Positions 27,647-42,882 are shown, counted from the first letter of the stretch. The stretch is 64,000 bases of DNA from Massilia niastensis DSM 21313 (GCF_000382345.1 NZ_KB908101.1:22039-86038); one strand, 5' to 3'. Translations and numbers: made by a program. The notes: generated by a model not told the origin, from the letters alone.

Positions 27647-27838
27647 TCAGGCCGCCTGTGGCAGCGCGGCCACCAGCCCGAGTTCGTCGGATTGCATCAG
27701 CTTGTCGATGTCGAGCAGGATCAGCATGCGTTCGCCGACCGTGCCCAGGATGCTGATCGCATATACCTCCTTGCCGAGGCGGAAGGAGAGGACTTCGCTG
27801 TCGTCCCTTGTCATTGCCGTTTCCATTTCCTGATCCAT
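27647..27838 (-). pseudogene. cheW: cheW remnant with internal in-frame deletion
   Basis: Only 63 codons remain of a CheW scaffold that is normally about 160 residues. The N-terminal strand [20 protein letters not shown] is joined directly to the C-terminal [17 protein letters not shown], with the junction near 27745-27752. About 95 residues, including the middle SH3-like subdomain that binds CheA and the receptor, are missing (comparison with CheW from memory). The reading frame is intact, so a short peptide could be made, but it should not work as a normal adaptor. It would be cotranscribed with the chemoreceptor. An assembly error is possible but less likely, since the frame is kept. Confidence 0.75.
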
Positions 27839-28048
27839 TTGTTAACTTCCTGTACGCACAAGTTAACAAGTTGCCGCACAGCAAGCACATTACGTCCAAG
27901 TTGGTGCGGACTCGATGGCTGAGTGTCAAGAAACCTGAAAAATTCCCGTTTTTAGTGCGAACTATGGCGCATCTACAACGTTCACTTTGCCCGTGTAAAT
28001 GCACCTGTAGCCATGACGACACGGGAGCGCTGGAATAGCTGAAACGAC

Positions 28049-28064
28049 TGGCACGTATCCTGCA
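28049..28064 (+). promoter_or_regulatory. Sigma-54-like promoter before ureD (doubtful)
   Basis: TGGCAC, 5 nt, CTGCA with the GG and GC dinucleotides 10 nt apart matches the RpoN -24/-12 pattern with one mismatch. Nitrogen control of urease would make sense. However, transcription would begin at about 28075, only 2 nt before the ureD ATG and after its GAGGGA ribosome site, so the match may be accidental. The 238-bp gap 27839-28076 is the divergent promoter region of cheW and ureD; nothing else stands out. Confidence 0.3.
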
Positions 28065-28076
28065 TGAGGGACAGGC

Positions 28077-28928
28077 ATGCCCGACCGCCCCGACAACCAC
28101 GCCGCTCACACCGCCCACGCCGCCACGGGATGGCAGGCCAGCCTGCGGCTCGGCTTCGCCCGCGACGGCCACACCACCCGGCTGGTCCGGCGCAGCCACA
28201 GCGGTCCGCTGCGGGTCCAGAAGGCGCTCTATCCGGAAGGTCCAGGCGTGTGCCACGCCATCGTGGTCCATCCGCCCGGCGGCGTGGCCGGCGGCGACCT
28301 GCTTTCCATCGACGTGCATGCCGCGGACGGCGCCCACACCCTGCTCACCTCGCCCGGCGCGGCCAAGTGGTACCGCGCGAACGGCAGGCCGGCGCGCCAG
28401 GAAGTGCGGCTGGCCGCCGGCCCGGGCGCGGCGATCGAATGGCTGCCGCAGGAAACCATCCTGTACGACGGCGCCGAATCCACCCTCGAGCACGAGGTCG
28501 AGCTGGCGGCCGGCGCCTCGTACATCGGCAGCGAGATCCTGTGCTTCGGACGCGCGGCCTCGGGCGAACGCTACGCCCGGGGCGAGCTGCGCCAGCGCAC
28601 CCGCATCCGGCGCGAAGGGCGGCTGGTGTGGTGGGAACAGGGCCGCCTGGCCGCCGGTCCCGCCATGGACAGCCCGCTGGGACTGGGCGGACGGCGCGTC
28701 TGCGCCACCCTGATCGGCGTCGGACGCCCGGCGCCGGCCAGCCTGCTGGCCGCCCTGCGCGCCTGCGATCCCGGCCTCGGCGTGAGCCAGGTGAAGTCGG
28801 TGTGCGTGGTGCGCTACCTGGGCGACGACAGCGAAGCGGCGCGCCACGCCCTGGCGCGCGCCTGGGGCCTGCTGCGCCCTCACCTGCTCGGCCTCGACGC
28901 CAGGGCGCCGCGCATCTGGAACACCTGA
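28077..28928 (+). CDS. ureD: Urease accessory protein UreD
   Basis: A 283-residue UreD/UreH scaffold that binds apo-urease with UreF and UreG and helps deliver nickel. Family features visible are the start [51 protein letters not shown] and a C-terminal RIWNT, which closely follow other UreD proteins. ATG 28077 follows GAGGGACAGGC. It is the first gene of ureDABCEFG, in the usual betaproteobacterial order; ureA follows after 12 nt. Confidence 0.95.
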   Translation: MPDRPDNHAAHTAHAATGWQASLRLGFARDGHTTRLVRRSHSGPLRVQKALYPEGPGVCHAIVVHPPGGVAGGDLLSIDVHAADGAHTLLTSPGAAKWYRANGRPARQEVRLAAGPGAAIEWLPQETILYDGAESTLEHEVELAAGASYIGSEILCFGRAASGERYARGELRQRTRIRREGRLVWWEQGRLAAGPAMDSPLGLGGRRVCATLIGVGRPAPASLLAALRACDPGLGVSQVKSVCVVRYLGDDSEAARHALARAWGLLRPHLLGLDARAPRIWNT

Positions 28929-28940
28929 AAGGACAAGGCC

Positions 28941-29243
28941 ATGGACCTGACACCGCGCGAGAAAGACAAGCTCCTGATCTTCACCGCCGCCCTGCTGGCC
29001 GAGCGGCGCCGCGCACGCGGCCTGAAGCTGAATTATCCGGAAGCGGTGGCATTCATCAGCGCCGCGATCATGGAAGGCGCGCGCGACGGCCGCAGCGTGG
29101 CCGAGCTGATGGCCGAAGGGTCGAGCCTCCTGACCCGCGCCGACGTCATGGACGGCATCCCCGAGATGATCCCCGAGATCCAGGTCGAAGCCACCTTCCC
29201 CGACGGCAGCAAGCTGGTCACCGTCCACCACCCGATACCCTGA
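28941..29243 (+). CDS. ureA: Urease subunit gamma
   Basis: A 100-residue gamma subunit, normal length. It starts [21 protein letters not shown] and contains [27 protein letters not shown] and VTVHHPIP, all nearly invariant in the family. It forms the (alpha-beta-gamma)3 urease with UreB and UreC and has no catalytic residues itself. AAAGGACAAGGCC before the start gives the ribosome site. Confidence 0.98.
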   Translation: MDLTPREKDKLLIFTAALLAERRRARGLKLNYPEAVAFISAAIMEGARDGRSVAELMAEGSSLLTRADVMDGIPEMIPEIQVEATFPDGSKLVTVHHPIP

Positions 29244-29252
29244 GGAGGCAAG

Positions 29253-29609
29253 ATGAGCATCCCGACCCCTGTTCCCGCGGGTGCGCCAGCGATCCCGGGC
29301 GAATACCTCCTCGAGGCCGGCGACATCGAACTGAACGCCGGGCGGCCCGTGCGCACCCTGGTGGTGGCGAATGCCGGCGACCGCCCGGTGCAGGTGGGAT
29401 CGCACTTCCACTTCTTCGAGGCCAACACGGCGCTGCGCTTCGAACGCGCGCAGGCGCTTGGCATGCGCCTGAACATCGCGGCCGGCACCGCCGTGCGCTT
29501 CGAGCCGGGCCAGCAGCGCACCGTCGAACTGGTCGCCTATGCCGGCGCGCGCATCGTCCACGGCTTCAACGCCCGCGTATCGGGCCCGCTGCCGCCGGAG
29601 GAAAGCTGA
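29253..29609 (+). CDS. ureB: Urease subunit beta
   Basis: A 118-residue beta subunit. [16 protein letters not shown], the strongly conserved [38 protein letters not shown] and [10 protein letters not shown] identify it. The N-terminal tail [14 protein letters not shown] is a little longer than in enterobacteria. A GAGG ribosome site precedes ATG 29253. It lies 9 nt behind ureA and 1 nt before ureC, so the three subunits are made in step. Confidence 0.98.
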   Translation: MSIPTPVPAGAPAIPGEYLLEAGDIELNAGRPVRTLVVANAGDRPVQVGSHFHFFEANTALRFERAQALGMRLNIAAGTAVRFEPGQQRTVELVAYAGARIVHGFNARVSGPLPPEES

Positions 29610-29610
29610 C

Positions 29611-31311
<1,701 letters not shown>

Positions 31312-31319
31312 GGAAAACC

Positions 31320-31841
31320 ATGCTGACACTGCATACCCGACTCGATGGCGCAGCCCTGGCGGACGAGATCCTGGTGCTGCCCTGGGACCGGCGCGAACGC
31401 TGCCGCCTGCGCGCCACCCTCGCCTCGGGCGAGGAAGTGGCGCTCCTGATGCCGCGCGGGACCGTGCTGCGCCACGGCGACCTGCTGCGCGGCGACGACG
31501 GACGCGTGGTGCGCATCGTCGCCGCGCTCGAGGCCACCTATGCGCTGCGCTGCGCCGATCCCCTGCTGCTGGCGCGCAGCGCCTACCACCTGGGCAACCG
31601 CCACACCCAGGCCGAGCTGCACGACTGGGGCCTGCGCATCCGCGTCGACCCGGTGCTGCGCGAGCTGGCGCTCAAGCTGGGGGCGACGGTGACCGAGGAG
31701 ATGGCGCCCTTCGATCCCGAGCCGGGCGCCTACGCCGGCCATGGGCACGGGCACGGCGACGACCAGGGCGGGCGCCACCCGCTGGCGCCGGTGCCGCTGC
31801 GCCAGAAGATCCACCGCCCGGCCGGCGTGGAGGGCGCATGA
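31320..31841 (+). CDS. ureE: Urease accessory nickel-binding protein UreE
   Basis: A 173-residue nickel metallochaperone. It has the N-terminal peptide-binding domain (LPWDRRERCRLRATL, LLMPRGTVLRHGDLL), the metal-binding domain with AYHLGNRHTQAEL, and a His-rich tail GHGHGHGDDQGGRH that should hold extra nickel. ATG 31320, 8 nt after the ureC stop with AGGAAAA before it, was preferred to an upstream start inside ureC. Its end overlaps ureF as ATGA. Confidence 0.95.
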   Translation: MLTLHTRLDGAALADEILVLPWDRRERCRLRATLASGEEVALLMPRGTVLRHGDLLRGDDGRVVRIVAALEATYALRCADPLLLARSAYHLGNRHTQAELHDWGLRIRVDPVLRELALKLGATVTEEMAPFDPEPGAYAGHGHGHGDDQGGRHPLAPVPLRQKIHRPAGVEGA

Positions 31842-32500
31842 ACGCGGCCAGCCTGCTGCGCCTGCTGCAGTTCGCCAGCCCGGCCCTGCCGATCGGCGGG
31901 TACAGCTATTCCCAGGGCCTGGAGGCGGCGCTCGACGCCGGCCTGGTGCGCGACGCCGACAGCGCGCAGGCCTGGACGGTGCGCTACCTGCACGAGGTGA
32001 TGGCGCGCTGGGACGGCCCGCTGTTCTGGCGCCTGCTCAAGGCGCGCGAGGCGCGCGACGATGCCGCCGTCGCCTACTGGAGCGAATGCTCCCTGGCCTC
32101 GCGCGACACCGCCGAGCTGCGCGCCGAGACGGTCCAGATGGGCTACTCGCTGACGCGCCTGCTCGCCGAACTGGGCGTGGTCCCGGGCGCGCCGCCGGCC
32201 GAGGAGTCGCTGCCGGCCGCTTTCGCCTGCGCGGTCGACGCGCTCGGCGTGCCGCACGAGGAAGCGCTGCTGGCGCTGCTGTTCTCGTGGGCCGAGAACC
32301 AGGTGCTGGTGTGCGTCAAGTCGGTGCCGCTGGGCCAGGTCGCGGGCCAGCGCCTGCTGCTGGCGCTGCACCCCGAACTGGAGCGCGCCGCCCTGACCGC
32401 CCGCACCCTGGCCGACGACGCGCTGTCGAACTGGTCGCCCGGCCTTTCCATGCTGTCGATGCGGCACGAGGTGCAGCACGGCAGGCTGTACCGATCCTGA
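31838..32500 (+). CDS. ureF: Urease accessory protein UreF
   Basis: A 220-residue all-helical UreF that bridges UreD and UreG in the activation complex and gates GTP use. [21 protein letters not shown], the conserved start of the family, is seen, and [21 protein letters not shown] at the end. The start is fixed by the ATGA overlap with ureE; ureG follows after 7 nt. Confidence 0.96.
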   Translation: MNAASLLRLLQFASPALPIGGYSYSQGLEAALDAGLVRDADSAQAWTVRYLHEVMARWDGPLFWRLLKAREARDDAAVAYWSECSLASRDTAELRAETVQMGYSLTRLLAELGVVPGAPPAEESLPAAFACAVDALGVPHEEALLALLFSWAENQVLVCVKSVPLGQVAGQRLLLALHPELERAALTARTLADDALSNWSPGLSMLSMRHEVQHGRLYRS

Positions 32501-32507
32501 GGAGACC

Positions 32508-33125
32508 ATGAGCATGCCATCCAATCCCCTGCGCGTCGGCATCGGCGGCCCGGTCGGTTCCGGCAAGACGGCGCTGTGCGAAATGCTGTGCAAGGCCATG
32601 CGCGAGCGCTACGACATGGCGGTCGTCACCAACGACATCTATACGCGCGAAGACATGGAGATCCTGCTGCGCGCGAACGCGCTGGCCCCCGAGCGCCTGA
32701 TGGGCGTGGAGACCGGCGGCTGCCCGCACACCGCGATCCGCGAGGACGCCTCGATCAATCTGGAGGCGATCGCGCGGCTGCAGGCCGACTTCCCGGAGCT
32801 CGAACTGGTGCTGGTCGAATCCGGCGGCGACAACCTGGCCGCCACCTTCAGCCCGGAGCTGTCGGACCTGACCCTGTACGTGATCGACGTCGCCGGCGGC
32901 GAGAAGATCCCGCGCAAGGGCGGTCCCGGCATCACGCGCTCCGACCTGCTCATCATTAACAAGACCGACCTCGCCCCTTACGTGGGCGCCAACCTGGACG
33001 TCATGGCCAGCGACGCGCGTCGCATGCGCGGCGAGCGGCCATTCGTCTTCACCAACCTGCGCAGCGGCGAAGGCGTGCCTGAAGTGGTGGCCTTCATCCG
33101 CGAACAGGGCCTGCTCGACCATTGA
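32508..33125 (+). CDS. ureG: Urease accessory GTPase UreG
   Basis: A 205-residue SIMIBI GTPase that drives nickel insertion into urease. The P-loop [11 protein letters not shown], the metal-binding CPH motif in [15 protein letters not shown], and the guanine-specific NKTDLA are all present. Length and order are normal. A GGAGACC ribosome site precedes ATG 32508. Confidence 0.98.
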   Translation: MSMPSNPLRVGIGGPVGSGKTALCEMLCKAMRERYDMAVVTNDIYTREDMEILLRANALAPERLMGVETGGCPHTAIREDASINLEAIARLQADFPELELVLVESGGDNLAATFSPELSDLTLYVIDVAGGEKIPRKGGPGITRSDLLIINKTDLAPYVGANLDVMASDARRMRGERPFVFTNLRSGEGVPEVVAFIREQGLLDH

Positions 33126-33137
33126 CCGGAGGTTTCC

Positions 33138-33389
33138 ATGCGTCCCATCCTGCTGTTCCTCTCCTTCCTGGCCGCCCTGCCGGCATCCGCCCATCCCGGC
33201 CACGGGCCGGACGGCCACGCCTGGTTCGCCCATGCCGCCGAGCCAGGGCTGGTCCTGCTCGCCCTGGCGGCCATCGGCGGCCTGGCCTGGTGGGCCGTGC
33301 GCAAGCGCCGCTTCGGCGTGCTGCCGCTGGCGCTGGCCATGGCGGTGGCGCTCGGGGCTGGAACGGCCGGGGTGACGCTGCCGTTGTAG
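33138..33389 (+). CDS. Small His-rich membrane protein at the end of the urease operon
   Basis: An 83-residue protein 12 nt behind ureG with a good GGAGG ribosome site, hence probably cotranscribed. A signal peptide (LLFLSFLAALPASA) is followed by HPGHGPDGHAWFAHAAEPG, with five His in about 16 residues, and two transmembrane helices separated by RKRRFG. The His cluster would lie at the outer face of the inner membrane. It is too short for a HupE/UreJ nickel permease. A role in nickel binding or entry is a guess from the neighbours; I do not recognise a named family. Confidence 0.8.
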   Translation: MRPILLFLSFLAALPASAHPGHGPDGHAWFAHAAEPGLVLLALAAIGGLAWWAVRKRRFGVLPLALAMAVALGAGTAGVTLPL

Positions 33390-33495
33390 ATGCGCGCGGG
33401 AGGGGCGCGAACAGGTGTGCGATTGGCTGAATCCACGTAGAATCCAGCTGTTCAGCGCCTTCGACGACAACGTGACCTCCCCTTCCTCCCCCACC

Positions 33496-36058
<2,563 letters not shown>

Positions 36059-36069
<11 letters not shown>

Positions 36070-37681
36070 CGCGGCCGAAGGCGTCGCCGGCCTTCCAGGC
36101 CGGCATGCCGGGCGCGTTCGCGACCGCGTAGCCGAGGTTCAGGGTGAACTGGGCCTGCTGCACCATGCCCGACAGGTCCCACTCCGGACGGTATTCGTCG
36201 CTGAACTGGTGGTAGTGCTGCTTGAAGCCGACCATCTTCTGGCTCGATGCGTCCTGGTGCTGCTCGAACTCGAAGTGGCCGTCGCCCGAGAACACCGCCG
36301 AACCGACGTTGAACGCCGGGACCCCGGCCTTGGCGAAGCTGAAGTGATCGGCGCGGAAGTAGGCGCCGGACAGGTCGGGAATGGCCGGCGCCAGCTTCAG
36401 GCCCATCGTCTTCGCGACCTCGGCGGCGGTACCATACAGGCTGCTGCGCTCGGCGCCCGCCACGCCGATGTCCTTCGTGCGGCCGACGAAATTCAGGCTG
36501 TCCAGGTTCAGGTCGGCGGCCGTTTGCGCCAGCGGGACCACCGGATTGTTCACGTAGGCCGCGCTGCCCAGCAGGCCCTGCTCTTCCGCGGCCGGCCACA
36601 GGAACACCTGGGTGCGGCGCGCCGGCTTCTTCACCGCCTCGGCCGCCATCGCCAGCAGCGCGGCGCTGCCGGAGGCGTTGTCGATGGCGCCGTTGTAGAT
36701 GCGGTCGCGCTTGCCGTCGGCGTCCGGGACCACGCCGAGGTGGTCCCAGTGCGAGGAATACACGACCGCCTGCTGCTTCAGCTTCGGGTCGGTGCCGGGC
36801 ACGATGCCCACCACGTTGAACTGCTGGACCTCGCGGATCGCGGAACGCAGCTCGACATGGGCGGCGATCTTCAGGTCGACCGGCTGGAAGTCGCGCCGCT
36901 CGGCCTGGGCGCGCAGCCGGTCGAGGTCGAAGCCGCCTGCTGCGAACAGTTCGCGCGCGGTATCCTCGTGCAGCCAGCCCTCGACCTGGTTGCCCGGGCC
37001 CTTCAGGTGGAAGCGCTCGTTGGCGAAGCCGTTGGCCGGCACGCTCCACGGATAGGACGCGGACGGGGTGGTGTGGATCAGCAGCGCACCCGCGGCGCCG
37101 CGGCGCACCGCCTGCTCGAACTTGTACAGCCAGCGGCCGTAGTAGGTATAGGCCTTGCCGGCGAAGCGCTCCGGCTCTTCCGCCGTGGGCTGGGGATCGT
37201 TGACCATCATGACCAGGATCTTGCCCTTCACGTCCACGCCCTTGTAGTCGTCCCAGCGCTCTTCCGGGGCCGAGGCGCCGTAGCCGACGAACAGCAGCGG
37301 CGCGTCGAAGGACAGCTCGGCGCGTCCGCTGCTGGTGCCGAACACGATGCCCTTGCCGGCTTCCGGCGCGATGCGCTTGCCGCCCGCCTGGAAGCTCACG
37401 CTGCTGCCGGCCAGCAGCTTGGTCCCCTGGATCAGCACCGGCTGGCGGTAGCCGCCGCCCGGGATCTGCTTCAGGCCGATCAGCGCGGCCTGGGTCTCCA
37501 GGTAGCGCACCGCCAGGTCGCCGCCGCGCTGGCCGGTGCCGCGCCCTTCGAGCAGGTCGTCGGCCAGGAAGGCCAGGTGGGCGCGCAGCGCCGTTTCCGA
37601 CACGGCGGGCGCCTGCTGGGCATGGGCGGGAGACAGGACAAGGGCGGCGCAGGCGGCCAGGGCAAGGGGACGAAGTCGCAT
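36059..37681 (-). CDS. Secreted M28 family zinc aminopeptidase with PA domain
   Basis: A 540-residue exported metallopeptidase. A signal peptide ends AHAQQ. The M28 dizinc ligands are seen in order: His in YSSHWDHLG, Asp in GAIDNASGS, the catalytic Glu pair in PAAEEQGL, Asp in LNLDSLNF, and His in HYHQFSDEY. A protease-associated domain is inserted around residues 130-220. It should release N-terminal residues from peptides in the periplasm or outside. It converges on the hybrid kinase gene and diverges from the ABM gene. Confidence 0.92.
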
Positions 37682-37755
37682 CGGTGTGTTTCCGTTACCG
37701 TCAGAGTTGAATAGACAATCATCTTACCCCAGCATGCATAAAGCGGCGATGGCGC

Positions 37756-37784
37756 TTGGCCTCCGGCTCCTGGCCCCCTATACT
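37756..37784 (+). promoter_or_regulatory. Sigma-70-like promoter of the ABM gene
   Basis: TTGGCC (37756-37761), a 17-nt spacer and TATACT (37779-37784) lie 38 nt before the ATG. This is a good match in the divergent gap to the M28 gene. Confidence 0.5.
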
Positions 37785-37821
37785 CGCGACTGCTATATTC
37801 TTTCAACAAGAGGACCCGCCC

Positions 37822-38232
37822 ATGGCTGTTTCCCGACGCACCGCGGTGGCCGCCCTGGCTGCCCTGCCGCTGGCGGCCGCGCACGCGGCCCCCGCCACCA
37901 AGGACACCCCACGCATGTACGGACTGATCGGAAAAATGCGCGCCCAGCCGGGCCAGCGCGACGCCCTCATCGCCATCCTGGCCGAGGGCACGGCGGCGAT
38001 GCCGGGTTGCCTGAGCTACGTGATCGCCAAGGACGTGGGCGACCCGGACGCGCTCTGGATCACCGAAGCCTGGGACAGCCAGGCCAGCCACAGGGCCTCG
38101 CTGGCGCTGCCGGCGGTGCAGGCGGCGATTGCGAAAGGACGCCCGCTGATCGCGGGCTTCGGCGAGCGCTTCGAGACCGAGCCGGTCGGTGGGCAGGGCC
38201 TGGCGCGCCAGCCCGTCGTCATGCGGCCGTAG
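37822..38232 (+). CDS. Exported antibiotic-biosynthesis-monooxygenase (ABM) domain protein
   Basis: A 136-residue protein with an N-terminal export signal of Tat-like form (MAVSRRTAVAALAALPLAAA) and a single ABM ferredoxin-like domain (MYGLIGKMRAQPGQRDALI, CLSYVIAKDVGDPDALWITEAWDSQASH). ABM domains dimerise and act in quinone or haem chemistry or as small-molecule sensors; the actual role is unknown. ATG 37822 follows AAGAGGA. Its 3' end overlaps the histidine kinase gene on the other strand by 14 bp. Confidence 0.88.
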   Translation: MAVSRRTAVAALAALPLAAAHAAPATKDTPRMYGLIGKMRAQPGQRDALIAILAEGTAAMPGCLSYVIAKDVGDPDALWITEAWDSQASHRASLALPAVQAAIAKGRPLIAGFGERFETEPVGGQGLARQPVVMRP

Positions 38233-39406
38233 GCGCCCCGGCGAACTGGCGCGCATCGACCGGCACGTCGACGACGAAGGACGTCCCCTCCTCGGCCGAA
38301 CTGGACATCAGCACGCTGCCGCCGTGCGCCTCCGCCACCCGGCGCACGAAGGACAGGCCGACACCCCAGCCCTCCCCCGGCCCATGGCTGCCGGCGCGCC
38401 GGTAGAGCTGGAAGATGCTCTCGCTGTCCTCGGGCGCGATCGGCGCCCCCTTGTTATGCACCAGCACCTGCACGCGCTCGGGCGTGGTCGTCACCGCCAG
38501 CCGGATCGGATCGGAGGAGCCGTACTTGATCGCGTTGTTGACCAGGTTCTCGACGGCGCGCCGCATCGATTCGCGGCACCACCAGCCGGCCACGGGTTCG
38601 ACCTCGAGCTCGAGCTCGAGCGAATGGAAGCTCTGGGCGTACTGGGCGACCTCGCGCGCGACATCGGCCATGTCGAACGGCGCGATCGTCAAGGGGAAGG
38701 GGCCGGCCTTGGTAAACGAGATCCGGTCGAGCATCTCGCGCGTCATCGCATCGATGCGCTGGGTGCTGGCGACGATCTTGGCGGCGTAGCGCCTGACCGT
38801 CTCGTCGCCCGAGGTGTGCTCGATCATCTGGGCGGCCATCTGGGCGGTGGAGAGCGGCGTGCGCAGGTCGTGCGCGACCGCGGCCACGTACTGTTCGCGC
38901 AGCGCCGCCTGCACCAGGGCGAAGGCGTTGGCGCTCTCGCGGATCGTGGAATCGATCTGACCGCTCAGCAGGACGCGCTGTTCGTCCGCCAGCGGCATCC
39001 CGCCGCGCTCCAGTTCCGCGAACAGCGTGTCGCGGAAGATCTGCAGCTCGTGGATCACGGCGGTCGAATCGTAGACCGTCATGCGCGCGCGTTCCCCGCC
39101 ATGCTCGCTCGCCAGGGAGCCCAGGGCGTTGTGCGCGTGCACGGCGAAGCCGGGCGTCAGCATGGCCGCCAGGGTGTCGAAATACGCCGGCAGCGTGTTC
39201 GCGAGGATCGGCAGCGTCAGTTCGCGCGCCTGCAGCACGGCGTGGCGCACGTTCGCCATCCAGGCCTCGAGCACCTGGGCGCGCAGCGCCAGCATGGCGC
39301 GCGTCGCGGGCGACAGGTCGGGATGGTCGGGAGACAGGTGTCCGGTCAGGTTGGCGTTCACGCGGCGGTCCAAAAGGGTTAAGCAATGCACAACAAACGT
39401 GAGCAA
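38219..39406 (-). CDS. Soluble sensor histidine kinase behind kdpE
   Basis: A 395-residue kinase without membrane segments. The N-terminal helical half (to about residue 165) resembles RsbR/globin-like sensor modules. HisKA follows with VAAVAHDLRTPLSTAQM, and HATPase_c with NLVNNAIKYGS and GWGVGLSFVRRVAEAHGG. Only a TTG opens the frame at 39406; a GTG at 39361 (MNANLTGHL) is an equally likely start. It lies 56 nt behind kdpE on the same strand with no terminator seen, so it may be the last gene of the kdp transcript. Its partner is unknown; KdpE is possible. Confidence 0.85.
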   Translation of the reverse strand: MLTFVVHCLTLLDRRVNANLTGHLSPDHPDLSPATRAMLALRAQVLEAWMANVRHAVLQARELTLPILANTLPAYFDTLAAMLTPGFAVHAHNALGSLASEHGGERARMTVYDSTAVIHELQIFRDTLFAELERGGMPLADEQRVLLSGQIDSTIRESANAFALVQAALREQYVAAVAHDLRTPLSTAQMAAQMIEHTSGDETVRRYAAKIVASTQRIDAMTREMLDRISFTKAGPFPLTIAPFDMADVAREVAQYAQSFHSLELELEVEPVAGWWCRESMRRAVENLVNNAIKYGSSDPIRLAVTTTPERVQVLVHNKGAPIAPEDSESIFQLYRRAGSHGPGEGWGVGLSFVRRVAEAHGGSVLMSSSAEEGTSFVVDVPVDARQFAGAPTAA

Positions 39407-39461
39407 AGCTTACACGAGCCCGCGCACCGGCGGCGCAGGGCTGGGCAGGCGGACGGCGGGT

Positions 39462-40146
<685 letters not shown>

Positions 40147-40154
<8 letters not shown>

Positions 40155-42879
40155 CGGGTGCTTCCACTGGTTCCAGTTCGGGTTCGGGGCCATCGGGCGG
40201 CGTACCGGCCGGCAGCGAGAACACGAAGGCCGCGCCGCCCAGGGGCGAGTGCGCGGCGCGGATCGTGCCGCCGTGGGCCTCGACGATCGCCCGGCAGATC
40301 GCCAGGCCCAGTCCCACGCCGGGCAAGGCCGACTCGCGCTCGCCGCGCGTGAATTTCTCGAACACCGTTTCTTCGCTGCCGGGACGCAGGCCGGGGCCGT
40401 CGTCCATCACGCTCACGTCGATCCAGGTGCCGCGCACCGCGGCCGTGACCTCGATGCGCGACCCCGGCGGTGTATATTTTGCGCCATTTTCCAGGAGATT
40501 GCACAGCACCCGCTCGATCAGCACCGCGTCCAGCCGCACCAGCGGCAGGTCGGGCGGCAGACGTACCACCACCTGATGCCCCTGCAGCGCCGCGCGGCTG
40601 GCGCGCAGCGCGCTGCCGACGACTTCCTCCAATGCCTGCCAGTCCAGGTTGAAACGCACCTCGCCGCTCTCGATGCGCGCCATGTCGAGCAGGTTGGCCA
40701 CCAGGGTGCTCATGCGCAGGGCTTCGTCGTGCAGCGCCGCCGCCAGTTCGCGCGGCTGGGGCTCCAGGGCCGGCTCGCCGCGCAGCAGCGACTCGGACAG
40801 GCCGACCAGGGCGGTCAGCGGCGTGCGCAGGTCGTGCGACAGCGCCGCGAGCAGAGAATTGCGCAGGCGCTCGGACTCCATGCTGACCAGCGCCCCCTGC
40901 GCCACCTCCACGTAGTGCACGCGCTCCAGCGCGATGGCGGCCAGCGCCGCCAGCGCGTCGAGCTGGCGGCGCTGCTCGGGCAGCAGCACCCAGCCCGGAC
41001 CCTGGGGCTCGATCGCCAGCACGCCTCGGGTGCGCATGGGCGCGACCAGCGGCAGGTAGAACACCGGGCTGGCCGGCAAGGTGTCGGTGCCCATGCCGGC
41101 CGGCTGCGCATGGTCGAAGGCCCACTGCGCAATGCCGAGGTCGATGCCGGCCGGCGCTGCGGGAGTCGCCGCGCCCCCTTCCGGCGGCGGCATGCCGAGT
41201 CGCCCTTCGGTATCCGGCACCAGCAGGGTGGCGCGCGCGCCGAACGCGTTCTGGATCACCGCGCCGGTCGCCTCGAACACCTGCCCTGCCACCAGCACGC
41301 CGGACAGCTCGCGGGCGAATTCGTAGAGCGCGTGCACGCGCTTCTCGCGCTGGGCCGCGACCCGCGCCTGGAAGCGCAGGCCCGCCGTCAGGTGCCCGGT
41401 GATCAGGCCGACCGCCAGCATCACGCCGAAGGTGACCACGTACTGGACGTCGGACACGGCGAAGGTGAAGCGCGGCGGCACGAAGAAGAAATCGAAGCAG
41501 GCCACGCCGACGCAGGTGGCGGTGACCGAAGGCGCGCGCCCGAAGCGCACCGCCACCAGCAGCACCGTGAGCAGGAACAGCATGACGATGTTGACCAGGT
41601 CGAACCAGGCCAGCAGCGGCGTCGCCAGTACCGCCGTCAGCAGGCTGGCGCTGGCGGCCCAGAGGTGGGGCAGCAGGAGCGGCCGTGAGCGCGGTGCAGC
41701 CGCGCCGCCGGCCGCCGCGCCCGGGTGCGCCATCGGCACCGCTGGCACACCGATCTCGATCAGGTCCAGGCCGGGCGCCTCGCGCGCCAGGCGCCGTGCG
41801 ATGCGGCGCTGCCAGGGCCAGGCGGCCCTGGTACGCCCGAGCGCGATGCGCGACAGGTTGTGGTCGCGCGCATAGTCGAGCGCGCTGGCCACCACGTCCT
41901 CGCCCGACAGCACGGCGGTGGCGGCGCCGAGATTCTGGGCCAGCTTCAGGACCGCCATCATCCGTTCGCGGAAAGCGGCCGGCATGCGCCCCAGGCGCGG
42001 CGTTTCCACGTATACCGCATGCCATCCGGTGCCAAGCTGGGACGCCATGCGTGCGCCGTTGCGCACCACGTGCTCGGCCGCATCGTCCGCCCCGACGCAG
42101 ACCAGGAGGCCGGCACCGGTCTTCCAGATCGCGTCGATCGATTTTTCCACGCGGTAAGCGCGCACGTCGCCCTCGACCCGGTCGGCGGTGCGGCGCAACG
42201 CCAGCTCGCGCAGCGCGATCAGGTTACCTTTGCGGAAGAAGTTGCCGGCCGCACGCTCGGCCTGGGCAGCCTGGTAAACCTTGCCTTCCTTGAGGCGCGC
42301 CAGCAGCTCGTCCGCCGGCAGGTCGACCAGCACCACCTCGTCGGCGGTGTCGAATACCCGGTCCGGCACCGTTTCGGCGACCCGGATTCCGGCAATGCCG
42401 CCCACCACGTCGTTCAGGCTCTCGAGGTGCTGGACGTTGACTGTTGTAAACACGTCGATGCCGGCTGCCAGCAGTTCCTCGACGTCCTGCCAGCGCTTGG
42501 GGTGGCGCGAACCGGGCGCATTCGAATGCGCCAGCTCGTCGACCAGCACCAGCTCCGGTGCGCGCGCCAGCGCGGCATCGAGGTCGAATTCCTCGATGCG
42601 GCGGCCGCGGTACTCGACCTGACGCCGCGGCAGCACTTCCAGGCCCTCGAGCAGGCGCGCGGTCTCGCGCCGCCCGTGGGTCTCGATCACGCCCACCAGC
42701 GGCGCCCGTCCTTCCTCCCGCAGCTTGCGCGCTTCCTGCAGCATGGCGTAGGTCTTGCCGACGCCGGCCGAGGCGCCAAAGTAGATGCGCAGCCGGCCGC
42801 GCGCAGCCTTGCGCTCCTGCTCGCGCATCTGCGCGAGCAAGGCATCGGGATCGGGGCGCTGGTAGTCGTTGGGTGGCAT
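40147..42879 (-). CDS. kdpD: Potassium sensor histidine kinase KdpD
   Basis: A 910-residue sensor, full length. The N-terminal KdpD domain holds a Walker A GASAGVGKT (35-43), and VLVDELAHSNAPGSRHPKRWQDV is a family hallmark. A universal-stress-like domain, four close transmembrane helices, a GAF domain, HisKA (LLAALSHDLRTPLTALVG) and HATPase_c (NLLENGAKYTPPGS, GLGLAICRAIVEAHGG) follow. It senses potassium limitation at the inner membrane and phosphorylates KdpE. It starts 3 nt after the kdpC stop. Confidence 0.97.
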
Positions 42880-42882
42880 CGA

